In this document: positions 44,601 to 52,575 of the stretch, one piece after another | Position numbering within the stretch: position 1 is the stretch's first letter | Layout: the number at the start of each line of letters is the position of its first letter | NCBI RefSeq assembly: GCF_009936375.1 | Contig: NZ_AP022332.1 | Coordinates: 558,001 to 622,000 of the forward strand | Direction: 5' to 3' | DNA: 64,000 nt | Source of the DNA: Methylosinus sp. C49 | GTDB taxonomy: Bacteria; Pseudomonadota; Alphaproteobacteria; Rhizobiales; Beijerinckiaceae | Position numbers and translations under genes: made by a program | Notes under the pieces: model-generated | The model's database searches: none | What the model was told of the DNA's origin: nothing | Seen by the model: only the letters and a program-made list of their open reading frames with translations

Positions 44601-45227
44601 GGGCTGGCGCGGGCGATGTTTTTTCATGAGATCGAGAAAGGAGAACCAGCTGCGCTTGTCGAGCGCGGCGTCGGAATCCTGCGTCGTGTAGCGGCCGGCG
44701 GTGTCGATGAAGACGGCGTCCTCGGCGAACCACCAATCGCAATAGCGCGTGCCGCCGGCGCCGGCGATCGCCTCCGGCGTCGCGCCGCCCGCGAGCGGAA
44801 AGCGCAGGCCCGAATTGACCAGCGCCGTCGTCTTGCCGGCGCCGGGCGGGCCGATGATGACATACCAGGGCAGATCGTAGAGATAGGTGGAGCCGCCCTT
44901 GGCGGATTTTTTCAAAGTGGCGAGCGCGTCCTTCATGCGCTCGCCGAGCACGATGGAATCGTCTTCGGCTTCCGCATCGGCGACGCCATCGGCCAGCGAT
45001 GCGGCGTTCTTGCGCCGACGCCAGAAGGAGAAGCCCGCGACCGAGGCCGCAATAGCGACGATCAGCACGATGACGATGTCGCGCACGATCTCATTCTCGA
45101 GCGGGCGCCAGCTTCCGAAGGCGATGAAAGGCCCGGCGAGATAGATGATGCTCGAGATCGACGCGAGGCCGAGGCCGAGCAGAATGATGCGGACGATGTC
45201 GCCCTTGACGCCGGGCTTCTCGGACAT
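41679..45227 (-). CDS. tssM: T6SS membrane-complex protein TssM (IcmF)
   Basis: 1182 residues, the usual size. Two N-terminal membrane helices (about 12-36 and 48-68), a cytoplasmic domain with an intact Walker A GPPGAGKT (126-133), a third helix near residues 428-450 (FALIALLCAGASFAMW) and a large periplasmic domain. The SRP-like NTPase motif is kept, unlike in some TssM. It forms the trans-envelope channel with TssL. It starts 11 bases after the tssL stop. Confidence 0.97.
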   Translation of the reverse strand: MSEKPGVKGDIVRIILLGLGLASISSIIYLAGPFIAFGSWRPLENEIVRDIVIVLIVAIAASVAGFSFWRRRKNAASLADGVADAEAEDDSIVLGERMKDALATLKKSAKGGSTYLYDLPWYVIIGPPGAGKTTALVNSGLRFPLAGGATPEAIAGAGGTRYCDWWFAEDAVFIDTAGRYTTQDSDAALDKRSWFSFLDLMKKHRPRQPINGVLVAISVQDLLLCSREERAAHARAIRARLLELHERLKVDFPVYAIFTKADLVAGFTEFFADLDNDKLQSVFGATFQTADKKLNLVADIPREFDALIERLNQTMLDRLQEEPNPANRVALYGFPAQMAALKRPVHDFLNAIFEPTRYHSNANLRGFYFTSGTQEGTPIDQLINALVKNFGAHDVGGIGFRGYGKSFFLYDLVEKVIIGEAAWVSTDPRAVRRGVFLKTAAFALIALLCAGASFAMWKSYSANAELTANAQTLAREYAADTAYPLTRQMVVEDRDYGKILGLLQKLRDAPTGYAHRGDPESFFEGLGFGQRPRLVEASVASYRLALERLLRPRLLFRLEELLEEHRDDPGFIYEALKVYLMLGHARTPVDREVILAWERRDWRDNLFRGPLADNAKALEQHLDAMLELDNGDLLVHPNQTLIDESQKTLARLKLSERAYQLLKSEARTLDIADWTAPGAGGLLFDQLFEETSGKDLDSIRVPGFYTYEGFKRAFLRGLPGISDRVRKERWVLGRPGEDETLGDEYRSLGNDLLALYGRDFDASWRGALARLKMKRLNADKPQYRALGAATASNSPLKALFESVVEETSLTKERKLRKEAPAKEGAAAPQIALSDLFPGRGDRPPGEEIEKRFVPFQIWLDGSGPRKPIDELLAELNDIKDNLVVGATLPENSPQANAALAMQLKKFRGTADRLPEPFRPMLTGAASDFDRAVLDSELNRLTSAFREQVATSCQQLTPGRYPFVKGAASEIGLAEFGRLFGPNGILDSFFKQSLAKYVDTAKTPWAFRPEYPLTARLSAASLREFQRAAQIRDAFFPSGGNMPNLALTVFPPPLSGAGRTAKFEVNGQEATSVAGTSVTPRAIQWPGAGGGRAAVSLATDLAPSQTAAADGSAPAAAPIVLERFGGWALFRLLDAAGRSYAGERLNATFSLGKQTLIFGFQAGSTLKPLTLPALTEFHCPTQL

Positions 45228-45238
45228 TTTGAGTTTCC

Positions 45239-46750
45239 TCAGTCTATGCGGCTGATGAGCACTTCGACGCGCCGATTGAGGCGCCGTCCGGCTTCATTGG
45301 CGTTGTCGGCGATCGGCTCGGACGGGCCGCGGCCGGCCTCCGAGACGCGCGACGGATCTTTGAGCAGCGGCTTCAGCAGCGCTGCGACGGCGCGCGCGCG
45401 CTCCTCCGAGAGACGCTGATTGTCGCGGAACGGATTGAGCGGGCTCAAGGGCTGATTGTCGGTGTGGCCGACCACTTTGATCGGCCCCGTCTCGCCGTCG
45501 ATCGCGCGCGCGATGCGCTCGGCGATCGGCGAGAATTGCGGCAGCACCGCCGCCTTGCCGGATTGGAACAGCACGGCGTCGCCGACCTTGATCTGCACCC
45601 ATTTGCCATTGCAGGTCACGCTCACGCCGTCGCCCACTTGCTCGCCGATGCGCTTGCATTGCACGGAAGGCTTCGGCGGCGGCTCCACGCGCGGGAGATT
45701 GAGCCGCTCCTGCAAGGCGATCTTGGTGGAAGGATGCAGCGTCTCGATCTCCGCGGCGACGGATTCGCCGACGCCGCCGAGCTTTGCGCGCAGGCCGATG
45801 AAGACGCCGAAGAGCAGGAGCGCCGCCACAGCCGCAGCGCTCCACACAGGAAGCACAAAGCCTTTGCGGCCGAGCGGCAGCGCCTGGCCCTTCCAGCGCG
45901 GCGAGAGATCGAGCACTCGCTTCGGCCGCACGCGGCGCAGCAGCTCATAGAGATTGCGCTGAATATATTGCAGCTGATTGGGACCGCCCTCGGCGGCGCG
46001 ATATTGGCCCTGAAAGCCGAGCGCGAGGCAGACATGCTGCAATTCCAGCACGTCGAAATTGGCGCCCGGATCGCGTTGCAGCCATTCGAGCTGCTTGAAG
46101 AAATTCACGCCGCCGAGCCGCTCGCCGAAAAAGCGCGAGGTCATGCTGTAGCGCGTCCACAAATGGCGATCGTCGGTCGGTATGTTCTGGACGATGTCGT
46201 CGGCCGTCGCGCAAATGAGATATTTGGCGACATTGGCCTGCTCCGGCGAGACGCCGGCGCTGCGAATATCCTTGTCGAAAAAGGCGACGGCGGCGGCGAC
46301 CTGCTCGAGCAGGCTCTCGAGATCGGCGCTGAGCGCGGCGACGCGCAGCCGCCCCAGCAGATGCAGCAGTGGGCCGGCGGCGCGCAATATGGGATTGGGA
46401 TGCTGCGCGACGAGCGCGTCGAAATCCAAATCCTCGGCGCGCTGCAAGGGCGCGGCCGCCTGCTGCTGTCCGCGGCCCGTCACCCAGGCGTCGGGCGCCG
46501 GCGCGCGCGGCGCGCCGGAGGTCTCGAAAGGCGAGGGCGCGAATTGGCCGTAAGGATGCTCGGCCGAGCGCGGTGCGCCGAAATCCTGTTGCGGCGCATA
46601 GGCGGGCGCCGTCTGCGGCGTGTAGCCGGGCGTCGGCGCCGGAGGCGGCGGCGCAGCGGGGCGCGGCGGCGGACGGCGCCCGCCGGGATTGGGCTGAAAG
46701 ACGGTGCGGTCGCCGCCGGAGGAGCCGAAAGGATTGTCCTTGTCGCTCAT
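45239..46750 (-). CDS. tssL: T6SS membrane-complex protein TssL with C-terminal OmpA domain
   Basis: 503 residues. A Pro-rich N-terminal stretch (1-90, many P/A) is followed by a DotU/TssL cytoplasmic domain (about 110-305, e.g. YLICATADDIVQNIPT and SMTSRFFGERLGGVNFF), one membrane helix (about 318-338) and a periplasmic OmpA/MotB-like domain (390-503: VVGHTDNQPLSPLNPFRDNQ, LSEERARAVAALLK). The OmpA part anchors the complex to peptidoglycan, as in 'evolved' TssL. Overlaps tssK by 4 bases. Confidence 0.96.
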   Translation of the reverse strand: MSDKDNPFGSSGGDRTVFQPNPGGRRPPPRPAAPPPPAPTPGYTPQTAPAYAPQQDFGAPRSAEHPYGQFAPSPFETSGAPRAPAPDAWVTGRGQQQAAAPLQRAEDLDFDALVAQHPNPILRAAGPLLHLLGRLRVAALSADLESLLEQVAAAVAFFDKDIRSAGVSPEQANVAKYLICATADDIVQNIPTDDRHLWTRYSMTSRFFGERLGGVNFFKQLEWLQRDPGANFDVLELQHVCLALGFQGQYRAAEGGPNQLQYIQRNLYELLRRVRPKRVLDLSPRWKGQALPLGRKGFVLPVWSAAAVAALLLFGVFIGLRAKLGGVGESVAAEIETLHPSTKIALQERLNLPRVEPPPKPSVQCKRIGEQVGDGVSVTCNGKWVQIKVGDAVLFQSGKAAVLPQFSPIAERIARAIDGETGPIKVVGHTDNQPLSPLNPFRDNQRLSEERARAVAALLKPLLKDPSRVSEAGRGPSEPIADNANEAGRRLNRRVEVLISRID

Positions 46751-48087
46751 CTCTTATCCTCCCGAATGGCCCAGAGCTCGAGCTCGAGGTCCGGCCAATC
46801 GCCCGAGAAATGCAAGCCGATCGCGGCGGCGACGCTGAAATCGGGCCACAGCGGGCTCTTCTTGTCGATGTAGAAATACACATGGTCGCCGATGAGACGG
46901 ATCTGCGGCGGCGGCGAGGGCCGATGCACGATCGGCACGCCGGGCAGATTGTAATGCACGATCTCGTTCATGCGCGTGTCGGGACCGAGCTTCAGCAGAT
47001 TGGGGAATTGCATCTGTATCTCGCTGAGCGGACGCCGCGACGACACTTCGAGATAGAAGGACGCGTTCTGAAACAGCGAGCGATCCTTGATCGGCGATTT
47101 GAAAGCGTTGGGCGCGAGCTGCTGCAGCTCGAGGCGAATGGCGCGATGATCGGCGTCCTTGCTGAGGAAGTCCTGAAGATCGCGCAGCACCGGCTCGAAT
47201 GTATTCTTCAGATTGTCGTGATCGTAAGGCCGATAGCTCGGCGCGCGGCGATCGGCGGCGCAGAATGTGGCGAGCTCGCCGGCGAGCGAGACGAGGAACA
47301 CATAGAGCCGCTCTGGATGCAGATGATTGGCCGTATGCTCGAAATGCTGGAGCGCCGGTATTGCGCGATTGAGCGTCTGCAGCAGCAGGTAATCGCGATT
47401 CTGCAGGCCGCCGCCGGCGGTGGGATCGGCGGCGTAGCGCGCGATGGATTCGAGCTTGTTCTCGATCCAGCCGATGACGCGATTGAGCCAGCCGACGACG
47501 ACGTCATGCGCGCGGCAGATCAGCACGGTCGGCGCGAATTCGGGATCGAGCAGCACGGCGCCATTCTCGAGCTTCACGATGCGCGCGACGGGCAGATTAT
47601 TATAGCCGCGCTTGCGCTCGCTCTCGAGATGCAGCTCCATGCGCGGATGCGCGACCTCTATCTCCTCCTCCACGCGCAGCTCGGATGTGGAGTCGATGAA
47701 GGTCTCGGACGCGTGGAAATAGCGGCTCGCGGAAACGCTGTCGCGCCGCGCCACCTCGCGCGTGTTGGGCGAGGCCTCCGGGAAGGCGAGCCAGACGATG
47801 CGATTGGCGATCTTGTCGTCGATCGGCAGAGGCTCCGGCAGCTCCTCCTTGCCCTCGAGCTGAAAGGGCGTGCCGTCCTGCATCACGCCCCATGCGGCCT
47901 CGAGCCCGAATTTGCCGCGCTGCGCGAGACCATGGTCGATGTCGAGGCGCGAGAAGCCCCACGAGAAGGGCGCGAGATTGCGCGTGCGGGCCGTCGTCGC
48001 CCATTCCAGATAGCGGTCGCCCTGCTGGAAGTGGTGCGGGCGCAGGAACAAACCTTCGCTCCACACGACCTTGCTGCGCCAAGACAT
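46747..48087 (-). CDS. tssK: T6SS baseplate protein TssK
   Basis: 446 residues. VVWSEGLFLRPHHFQQGDRYLEW is the unmistakable TssK opening. RPLSEIQMQFPNLLKLGPDTRMNEIV occurs late in the chain. TssK trimers link the baseplate to the TssL/TssM membrane complex and occupy the receptor-binding position of phage baseplates. It starts 18 bases after tagH and overlaps tssL by 4 bases. Confidence 0.97.
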   Translation of the reverse strand: MSWRSKVVWSEGLFLRPHHFQQGDRYLEWATTARTRNLAPFSWGFSRLDIDHGLAQRGKFGLEAAWGVMQDGTPFQLEGKEELPEPLPIDDKIANRIVWLAFPEASPNTREVARRDSVSASRYFHASETFIDSTSELRVEEEIEVAHPRMELHLESERKRGYNNLPVARIVKLENGAVLLDPEFAPTVLICRAHDVVVGWLNRVIGWIENKLESIARYAADPTAGGGLQNRDYLLLQTLNRAIPALQHFEHTANHLHPERLYVFLVSLAGELATFCAADRRAPSYRPYDHDNLKNTFEPVLRDLQDFLSKDADHRAIRLELQQLAPNAFKSPIKDRSLFQNASFYLEVSSRRPLSEIQMQFPNLLKLGPDTRMNEIVHYNLPGVPIVHRPSPPPQIRLIGDHVYFYIDKKSPLWPDFSVAAAIGLHFSGDWPDLELELWAIREDKR

Positions 48088-48105
48088 TTGCTCCCCCTGT
48101 GTATT

Positions 48106-49458
48106 TTATTTTTGGGCGTCGGCCCGGTCGTAGCAGTCGGCGAAATTGCGCATGAAGGCGTCGGCGAGCTTGTCGCCGGAGCGCGGGCTCATCGCCGCCC
48201 AGCGCTCGACATAGCGGTCCCACAGCCGCGCCTTGCGCGAGCCGACCAGCGAGGCGATGCCGCTGTCCTTGCCCTGCGCTTTCTCGAGGCTCGCGGGATC
48301 GAGACTGTCGCTCAGCATGCGCACCGCCTCCTGCATGGCGGCGTAGGTGCGCAGCTCATGCGCCTTCACATCGACGAAGGCCTGGGCGAAGGCGGGGCCG
48401 GCGGAGAGATAGCCCGGACGCGGCGGACCGAGCACGATGCGCAGCGCTTCTTCCGTCGTCGGCGCGAATTTCAGCGGGTTATTGCCCTGCGCCTCGATGA
48501 TCGTATGGCTGGCGCTGCGCGTCAGCCGTTTGGCCTCGGCGCGGGCGCGCAGCAATTGCCGCGTCTCCTCTGCGATGAGCCGCGTCAACGTTCCGAGCTG
48601 CCCCCCGAGCTGCGCCGGCGTCGCGCCGGCGAAGGTCTGCTCCGGCAGGTTCAGCGCTTGCGCGAAGCTCGTCAGAAATTCGGCATAGGCGCCCTCCGTC
48701 CCCGGCGCGGCGGCGGGAGGGGGCGGCGACGGAACGGGCGCGGCGGCGATCGGCGCAGGCGCGGGGAGAGGCGCTACAGAAGGCGCCGGAGCTGGCGGGG
48801 GCGAGCCCCAATCGACGACGGGCGTGGGCGTCGAGGCGGGCGGCGCCGGCGCGCCCCAAATGTCGTTCGGCGCGGCGACCGGAGCGGGCTGTGGCGGCTC
48901 GCCCCAAAAGGCGGCGGGCGCAGGCTCGGCGGAAGGTCGGCGCGGGGTCGGCGCTATCGGCGTCGCCGCATCGGCGACATGGTCGATCCAATCGGTCTGC
49001 GGTCCGGGGTCGAGCCGGCGTGGATCGAGCGAGCGCGGATCGATGGGCGGCGGCGCCGGCTCGGAGGAGCTCCAGAAATCGTCATAGGCCGGAACCGGCT
49101 GCGTCGATGAGACGGCGGCTGCGTCGAGCGCCGGCGCGTCGCCCTCGACGCGCGCCACCACGACATAATCGCCGATATAGAGACGATCGCCGTCGCGCAG
49201 CCGATAGGGCGATTGCACGCGATTGTCGGGGTGATTGACGAAAGTCCCGTTCATCGAGACATCGGTGAGATAATAGCCGCCGTCGCGCGGCGCGATCTCG
49301 CAATGGCGGCCGGAGATGAAATGATTCTCGTCCGGCAGGCACCAGTCGAGATGCTGATTGCGGCCGATGTCGATGCTACGGCGACCTTCCGCGACATAGG
49401 TCAGCGGGCCGCCGTCCGGCCTTCGGCTGAAATTCTCGATGGTCAATGTCAGGCGCAT
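48106..49458 (-). CDS. tagH: FHA-domain protein of the T6SS (TagH / Fha)
   Basis: 450 residues. N-terminal FHA domain (1-100): SIDIGRNQHLDWCLPDENHFISGRHCEI and TDVSMNGTFVNHP keep the phosphothreonine-binding residues (GR, S-x-x-H, NGT). A long Pro/Ala linker (about 115-255) leads to the family C-terminal domain (260-450). When phosphorylated by PpkA, Fha promotes T6SS assembly; PppA and TagF oppose this. All four partners are in this run. Confidence 0.95.
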   Translation of the reverse strand: MRLTLTIENFSRRPDGGPLTYVAEGRRSIDIGRNQHLDWCLPDENHFISGRHCEIAPRDGGYYLTDVSMNGTFVNHPDNRVQSPYRLRDGDRLYIGDYVVVARVEGDAPALDAAAVSSTQPVPAYDDFWSSSEPAPPPIDPRSLDPRRLDPGPQTDWIDHVADAATPIAPTPRRPSAEPAPAAFWGEPPQPAPVAAPNDIWGAPAPPASTPTPVVDWGSPPPAPAPSVAPLPAPAPIAAAPVPSPPPPAAAPGTEGAYAEFLTSFAQALNLPEQTFAGATPAQLGGQLGTLTRLIAEETRQLLRARAEAKRLTRSASHTIIEAQGNNPLKFAPTTEEALRIVLGPPRPGYLSAGPAFAQAFVDVKAHELRTYAAMQEAVRMLSDSLDPASLEKAQGKDSGIASLVGSRKARLWDRYVERWAAMSPRSGDKLADAFMRNFADCYDRADAQK

Positions 49459-49504
49459 TCCCCGATGGCTCCCTCAGCGGGCCGCGAGCCCGCGCCTCAT
49501 AGCG

Positions 49505-50071
49505 TCACGTCCGATGAAGATCGCCGAGCGCGCAACGCAGCGCCGCCTCAATCCATCCGGTCTCGACGGCCTCACGGCGATCCCCCGCCACGGCGCCGAG
49601 CGCGATCAGCACGGCCCCGCGCGCCGCCTGCGCCGCGGCCTGCGGCGGCGGCTCCAGATAAAAGGCGGGATCGGGCGAGACATTGCCGCCCGACCATCCC
49701 GCCGCCTGTGCGACCCAGGCCGCAGCGAGCGATTTTCGCGCCTGCGCGGCCTCCTCCAGCGCGCGCCGTCGTCGCGCCTCGCTCGGCTCGCTCACCCATT
49801 CCTCCGCCGCCTGCAGGCAGCGCAGCGACACGGCGTCCGCCGGCTCCGTCTGCCGCACGCAGCGCGCCGCCCACCACACCGCCTCGCGCCGCGCCAGAAG
49901 ATAGGCGCAATAGGACAAGGCTGCGCGACGATCGCCCTCCTTGGCGAGACGGGTGACGAAACCCGCAGAAGGCTCCTCGCAGCTCTCGATTCCGACGTCG
50001 ACCTCCGCCGTGGGAAAAGCGGCGTAGAGGTCGCGCACGGTGGCGAAGCGGATCTTGCACGACGCGCTCAC
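49505..50071 (-). CDS. Small T6SS-locus accessory protein (DUF6931-like)
   Basis: 188 residues, no signal peptide or membrane helix. Alanine- and tryptophan-rich helical sequence: TAEVDVGIESCEEPSAGFVTRL, SYCAYLLARREAVWWAARCV and SLRCLQAAEEWVSEPSE. Proteins of this look sit between vgrG and fha genes in several proteobacterial T6SS loci; I believe this is DUF6931, but I cannot verify it. Location between vgrG and tagH (10 and 46 base gaps) suggests a role in VgrG loading or assembly; this is inference. Confidence 0.6.
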   Translation of the reverse strand: MSASCKIRFATVRDLYAAFPTAEVDVGIESCEEPSAGFVTRLAKEGDRRAALSYCAYLLARREAVWWAARCVRQTEPADAVSLRCLQAAEEWVSEPSEARRRRALEEAAQARKSLAAAWVAQAAGWSGGNVSPDPAFYLEPPPQAAAQAARGAVLIALGAVAGDRREAVETGWIEAALRCALGDLHRT

Positions 50072-50081
50072 CCTCTCCCCC

Positions 50082-51917
50082 TCAGTTCAGATCGATCTTG
50101 GCGGCGGACAAAGCGATAGCCGTCGAGCTGATCTCTATCTTGCTCGGCGTCAGCTTGATCGAGCTCGCGCCCGTCTTCAGCGTGATCGTGTCGCCGAGCG
50201 ATTCGATCGTTATGCTCTTGTCGACCGTCGTCGTGTCCTCGCCGCTATGGATCGTCGTCTTGCGCGAGCCGGACTCCAACGTCAGCTCGTCGCCGCCCTG
50301 CTTCAGCGTCGTCTTGCGCGAGGCGCCGCCGCCGGAGAACGCCTCGCCGATCTCGGTCGTCTCGGAATTGCGAATCACGACTTCATGATCCTTCTCGGCG
50401 TGCATGCGGATCTTCTCCGAGCTCGCCTTGTCCTCGAACATGAACTCATTGTAGCCGCCATGGCCCTTCGAGGAGTCCGATCTCAATCCCGACTGCGTGT
50501 TGTTATCCGGCAGCTTGTAAGGAAATTTATTGCCGCCATTGTAGACGGCGCCGACGACGATCGGCTTGTCGGGGTCGCCCTCCAGAAACTCGACGACCAC
50601 CTCCATGCCGATGCGCGGAATGAATTGCGCGCCCCAGCCTGGACCCGACCATAGCTGCGCGACGCGCATCCAACAGGAGCGCTTGTCCTCGCGATCCCAA
50701 TGGAAGCGCACCTTGATCATGCCATGGCCTTCTGGATCGGTGTCGATCTCCTCGCTGTCGGCGTCCTTGTCGCGCGCGACCACCTTCGCCGTCTGCGGCC
50801 CATGCACGAGCGGCCGCGGCGTCACCAAGGGCGCGCGAAAGACGCGATCGGCCGGCTGCAGCTCGTAATTGCCGTGATAGGGCTGGCGCCCGTCGAGCCC
50901 GCCAGTGGAGCGAAACGCCTCGTCGGCGAAATGATGCGAGCAGCGGACGATGAGATATTGCTTGTTCTCCGCCGTGGTCGGATGGCGCTCGAGCGTGGCG
51001 AGGCCGCCTGGAAAGAGATTGGGCGCCTGGCCGGATGCGTAGCGGCGATAGTCGATCGCCTGCTCGGCCTCGAGCCTCGCATCCGCATAGAGGCGCCCGT
51101 CGCTCGAATTCTGATATTTGCCGGGATAGTCGTAATATTCGTAGGTCGTCGCGCGCGCGTAGCGCTCGGAGCCCTGCGTCTTGGCCTTGAGATTGGAGCC
51201 CGGCTCGCGAAACGCATAATCGCGCAGCTCTATCTTGCCGGTGCGGAAGCGCCGCTCCGACGACCACGAGAACAGCGCCTGCTCCTGCTGCGTGAGGCCG
51301 GCCAGCGCATTGGCGAAGACGATGGAGGCGCCGCCCTCTATCGCCTGATGCGAGGAGCGCGAGTCGGACAGCACCAGCTTATGCGCGCCGTCCGCGTGCT
51401 CGAAGTAATAATAGATTCCGTGCTGCTCCATGAGCCGCGAGATGAAATCGAAATCGGTCTCGCGATATTGCACGCAATAGTCGAGCTTCGGATAGACGCG
51501 CTTGGTCGCGTTCTCGATCGTTATGTTGCGCTCGCCGAGCACGTCGGAGACAATGGCGAGCGCGGACTTGTGATGAAAGATCCGGCAATTGGTCGTGCGC
51601 GTCAGCAGCCATAAGGCCGGCCGCAGCACGAAACGATAGACATAGAGATCCTCGAAGGCGCCGATCGCCTGCGCTTCCGCGACGATTCCGTTGAAAAGAC
51701 GCTTCGGACGATCGAGCAGCGTCAGAGCCACGGTGCAGTCGCGGCCGAGCAGCTGATCGAAATCGACATTGGCGTCGGGACCGACCGTCTCGATGCGAAT
51801 CTCGAACAGCTCGCTCAATCCTTCCGTCGCGTCGAGCGCCGTGATCGCGAGCTTGTCCTTCCCCAATGGAGTCGACAGGATTGCGATGCGGCCGTCCTGA
51901 ATCAATATGTCAGACAT
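50082..51917 (-). CDS. vgrG: T6SS spike protein VgrG (TssI)
   Basis: 611 residues from ATG 51917. Gp27-like region (GLSELFEIRIETVGPDANVDF, YRETDFDFISRLMEQHGIYYYFEH), then the gp5-like domain (EGHGMIKVRFHWDREDKRSCWMRVAQ, FIPRIGMEVVVEFLEGDPDKPIV), and a C-terminal beta-repeat needle (350 to end; VRNSE-type and SITIESLGDTITLKT repeats). No catalytic extension: the needle ends at the last strand, so effectors must bind it or a PAAR protein. First gene of the leftward arm, divergent from the lipoprotein gene. Confidence 0.96.
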   Translation of the reverse strand: MSDILIQDGRIAILSTPLGKDKLAITALDATEGLSELFEIRIETVGPDANVDFDQLLGRDCTVALTLLDRPKRLFNGIVAEAQAIGAFEDLYVYRFVLRPALWLLTRTTNCRIFHHKSALAIVSDVLGERNITIENATKRVYPKLDYCVQYRETDFDFISRLMEQHGIYYYFEHADGAHKLVLSDSRSSHQAIEGGASIVFANALAGLTQQEQALFSWSSERRFRTGKIELRDYAFREPGSNLKAKTQGSERYARATTYEYYDYPGKYQNSSDGRLYADARLEAEQAIDYRRYASGQAPNLFPGGLATLERHPTTAENKQYLIVRCSHHFADEAFRSTGGLDGRQPYHGNYELQPADRVFRAPLVTPRPLVHGPQTAKVVARDKDADSEEIDTDPEGHGMIKVRFHWDREDKRSCWMRVAQLWSGPGWGAQFIPRIGMEVVVEFLEGDPDKPIVVGAVYNGGNKFPYKLPDNNTQSGLRSDSSKGHGGYNEFMFEDKASSEKIRMHAEKDHEVVIRNSETTEIGEAFSGGGASRKTTLKQGGDELTLESGSRKTTIHSGEDTTTVDKSITIESLGDTITLKTGASSIKLTPSKIEISSTAIALSAAKIDLN

Positions 51918-51966
51918 GGTGCATCCGAAGCTCGAAACGGTCCTGGAAAGCGAAACGGGTAAGCCC

Positions 51967-51995
51967 TTGACGATACGTAACGGCAAAAATAGTGT
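51967..51995 (+). promoter_or_regulatory. Putative sigma70-type promoter of the rightward T6SS arm
   Basis: -35 TTGACG (51967-51972), 17 bases, -10 TAGTGT (51990-51995), 32 bases before the TTG start of the lipoprotein gene. It overlaps the left half of the inverted repeat at 51983-52011. Prediction from sequence only. Confidence 0.4.
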
Positions 51996-52011
51996 CGAGA
52001 AGTATTTTTGC
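51983..52011. promoter_or_regulatory. Inverted repeat in the divergent vgrG / lipoprotein promoter region
   Basis: GCAAAAATA (51983-51991) and TATTTTTGC (52003-52011) are perfect 9-bp arms with an 11-base spacer, in a region of only 109 bases between the two arms. An AT-rich palindrome overlapping a -10 box looks like an operator for a regulator of both T6SS arms. A hairpin role in the transcript is the alternative. Confidence 0.45.
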
Positions 52012-52026
52012 GCCGGGGACGACATA

Positions 52027-52569
52027 TTGGGACGCAAGCTTCTTCTCGCTCTCGCATTGTCGACGGTTGCGGCCTGTGCGCCGTCGACTCTCAGCCGCGC
52101 CGATGACGCGCCGGCCTATTCCGCATCGGATATCGTTCGACATTTCGCCGCGGAGCCGTCCTTCGGCGCGGCGCGCTCGCTGTGCATCGGCGCAGCGGCG
52201 GATTGCCCCGGCGATGCAGAGAAAGCCACGCGGAGCGAGGCCTTCGACCTCGAGGTGACATTCGAGCTCGGCTCCGATCGGCTGACGCCGCGCGCGCGCA
52301 AGAATCTCGACCAATTCGCCGAGGCGCTGCGCGATCCGGCGCTCGCCGTGCGACGTTTTCATGTCGACGGCCATACCGATGCGCGCGGCCGCGACGAGAC
52401 CAATCTGCGGCTGTCGCAACGTCGCGCCGAAGCGGTGCGCAACTATCTGGTTTCGGCGGGGATCGACGCCGCGCGGCTGGATGCGCAGGGCTATGGCCGG
52501 ACGCGGCCGAAGGCGCGCGATCCGCTCGACCCGGCCAATCGCCGCGTCGAAACCCGCGCGGAGGATTGA
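52027..52569 (+). CDS. OmpA-domain lipoprotein of the T6SS locus
   Basis: 180 residues from TTG 52027 (an open upstream part of the frame lacks a signal). The start MGRKLLLALALSTVAAC-like segment is a lipoprotein signal with lipobox VAAC. The mature part carries an OmpA/Pal peptidoglycan-binding domain (about 75-178: TFELGSDRLTPRARKNLDQF, VDGHTDARGRDETNLRLSQRRAEAV). It probably anchors the secretion complex in the outer membrane or cell wall. No TssJ is recognisable in the window, and this lipoprotein leads the rightward arm, so it may fill an equivalent place. Confidence 0.8.
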   Translation: MGRKLLLALALSTVAACAPSTLSRADDAPAYSASDIVRHFAAEPSFGAARSLCIGAAADCPGDAEKATRSEAFDLEVTFELGSDRLTPRARKNLDQFAEALRDPALAVRRFHVDGHTDARGRDETNLRLSQRRAEAVRNYLVSAGIDAARLDAQGYGRTRPKARDPLDPANRRVETRAED

Positions 52570-52575
52570 GCCGCC

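Noticed and set aside
42882-45419. 845-residue plus-strand frame opposite tssM
   Set aside because: Composition is Arg/Glu/Ala noise, with no motif; tssM on the other strand is certain.
46369-49110. 913-residue plus-strand frame opposite tssK and tagH
   Set aside because: Shadow of GC-rich coding DNA; low-complexity arginine runs towards the end.
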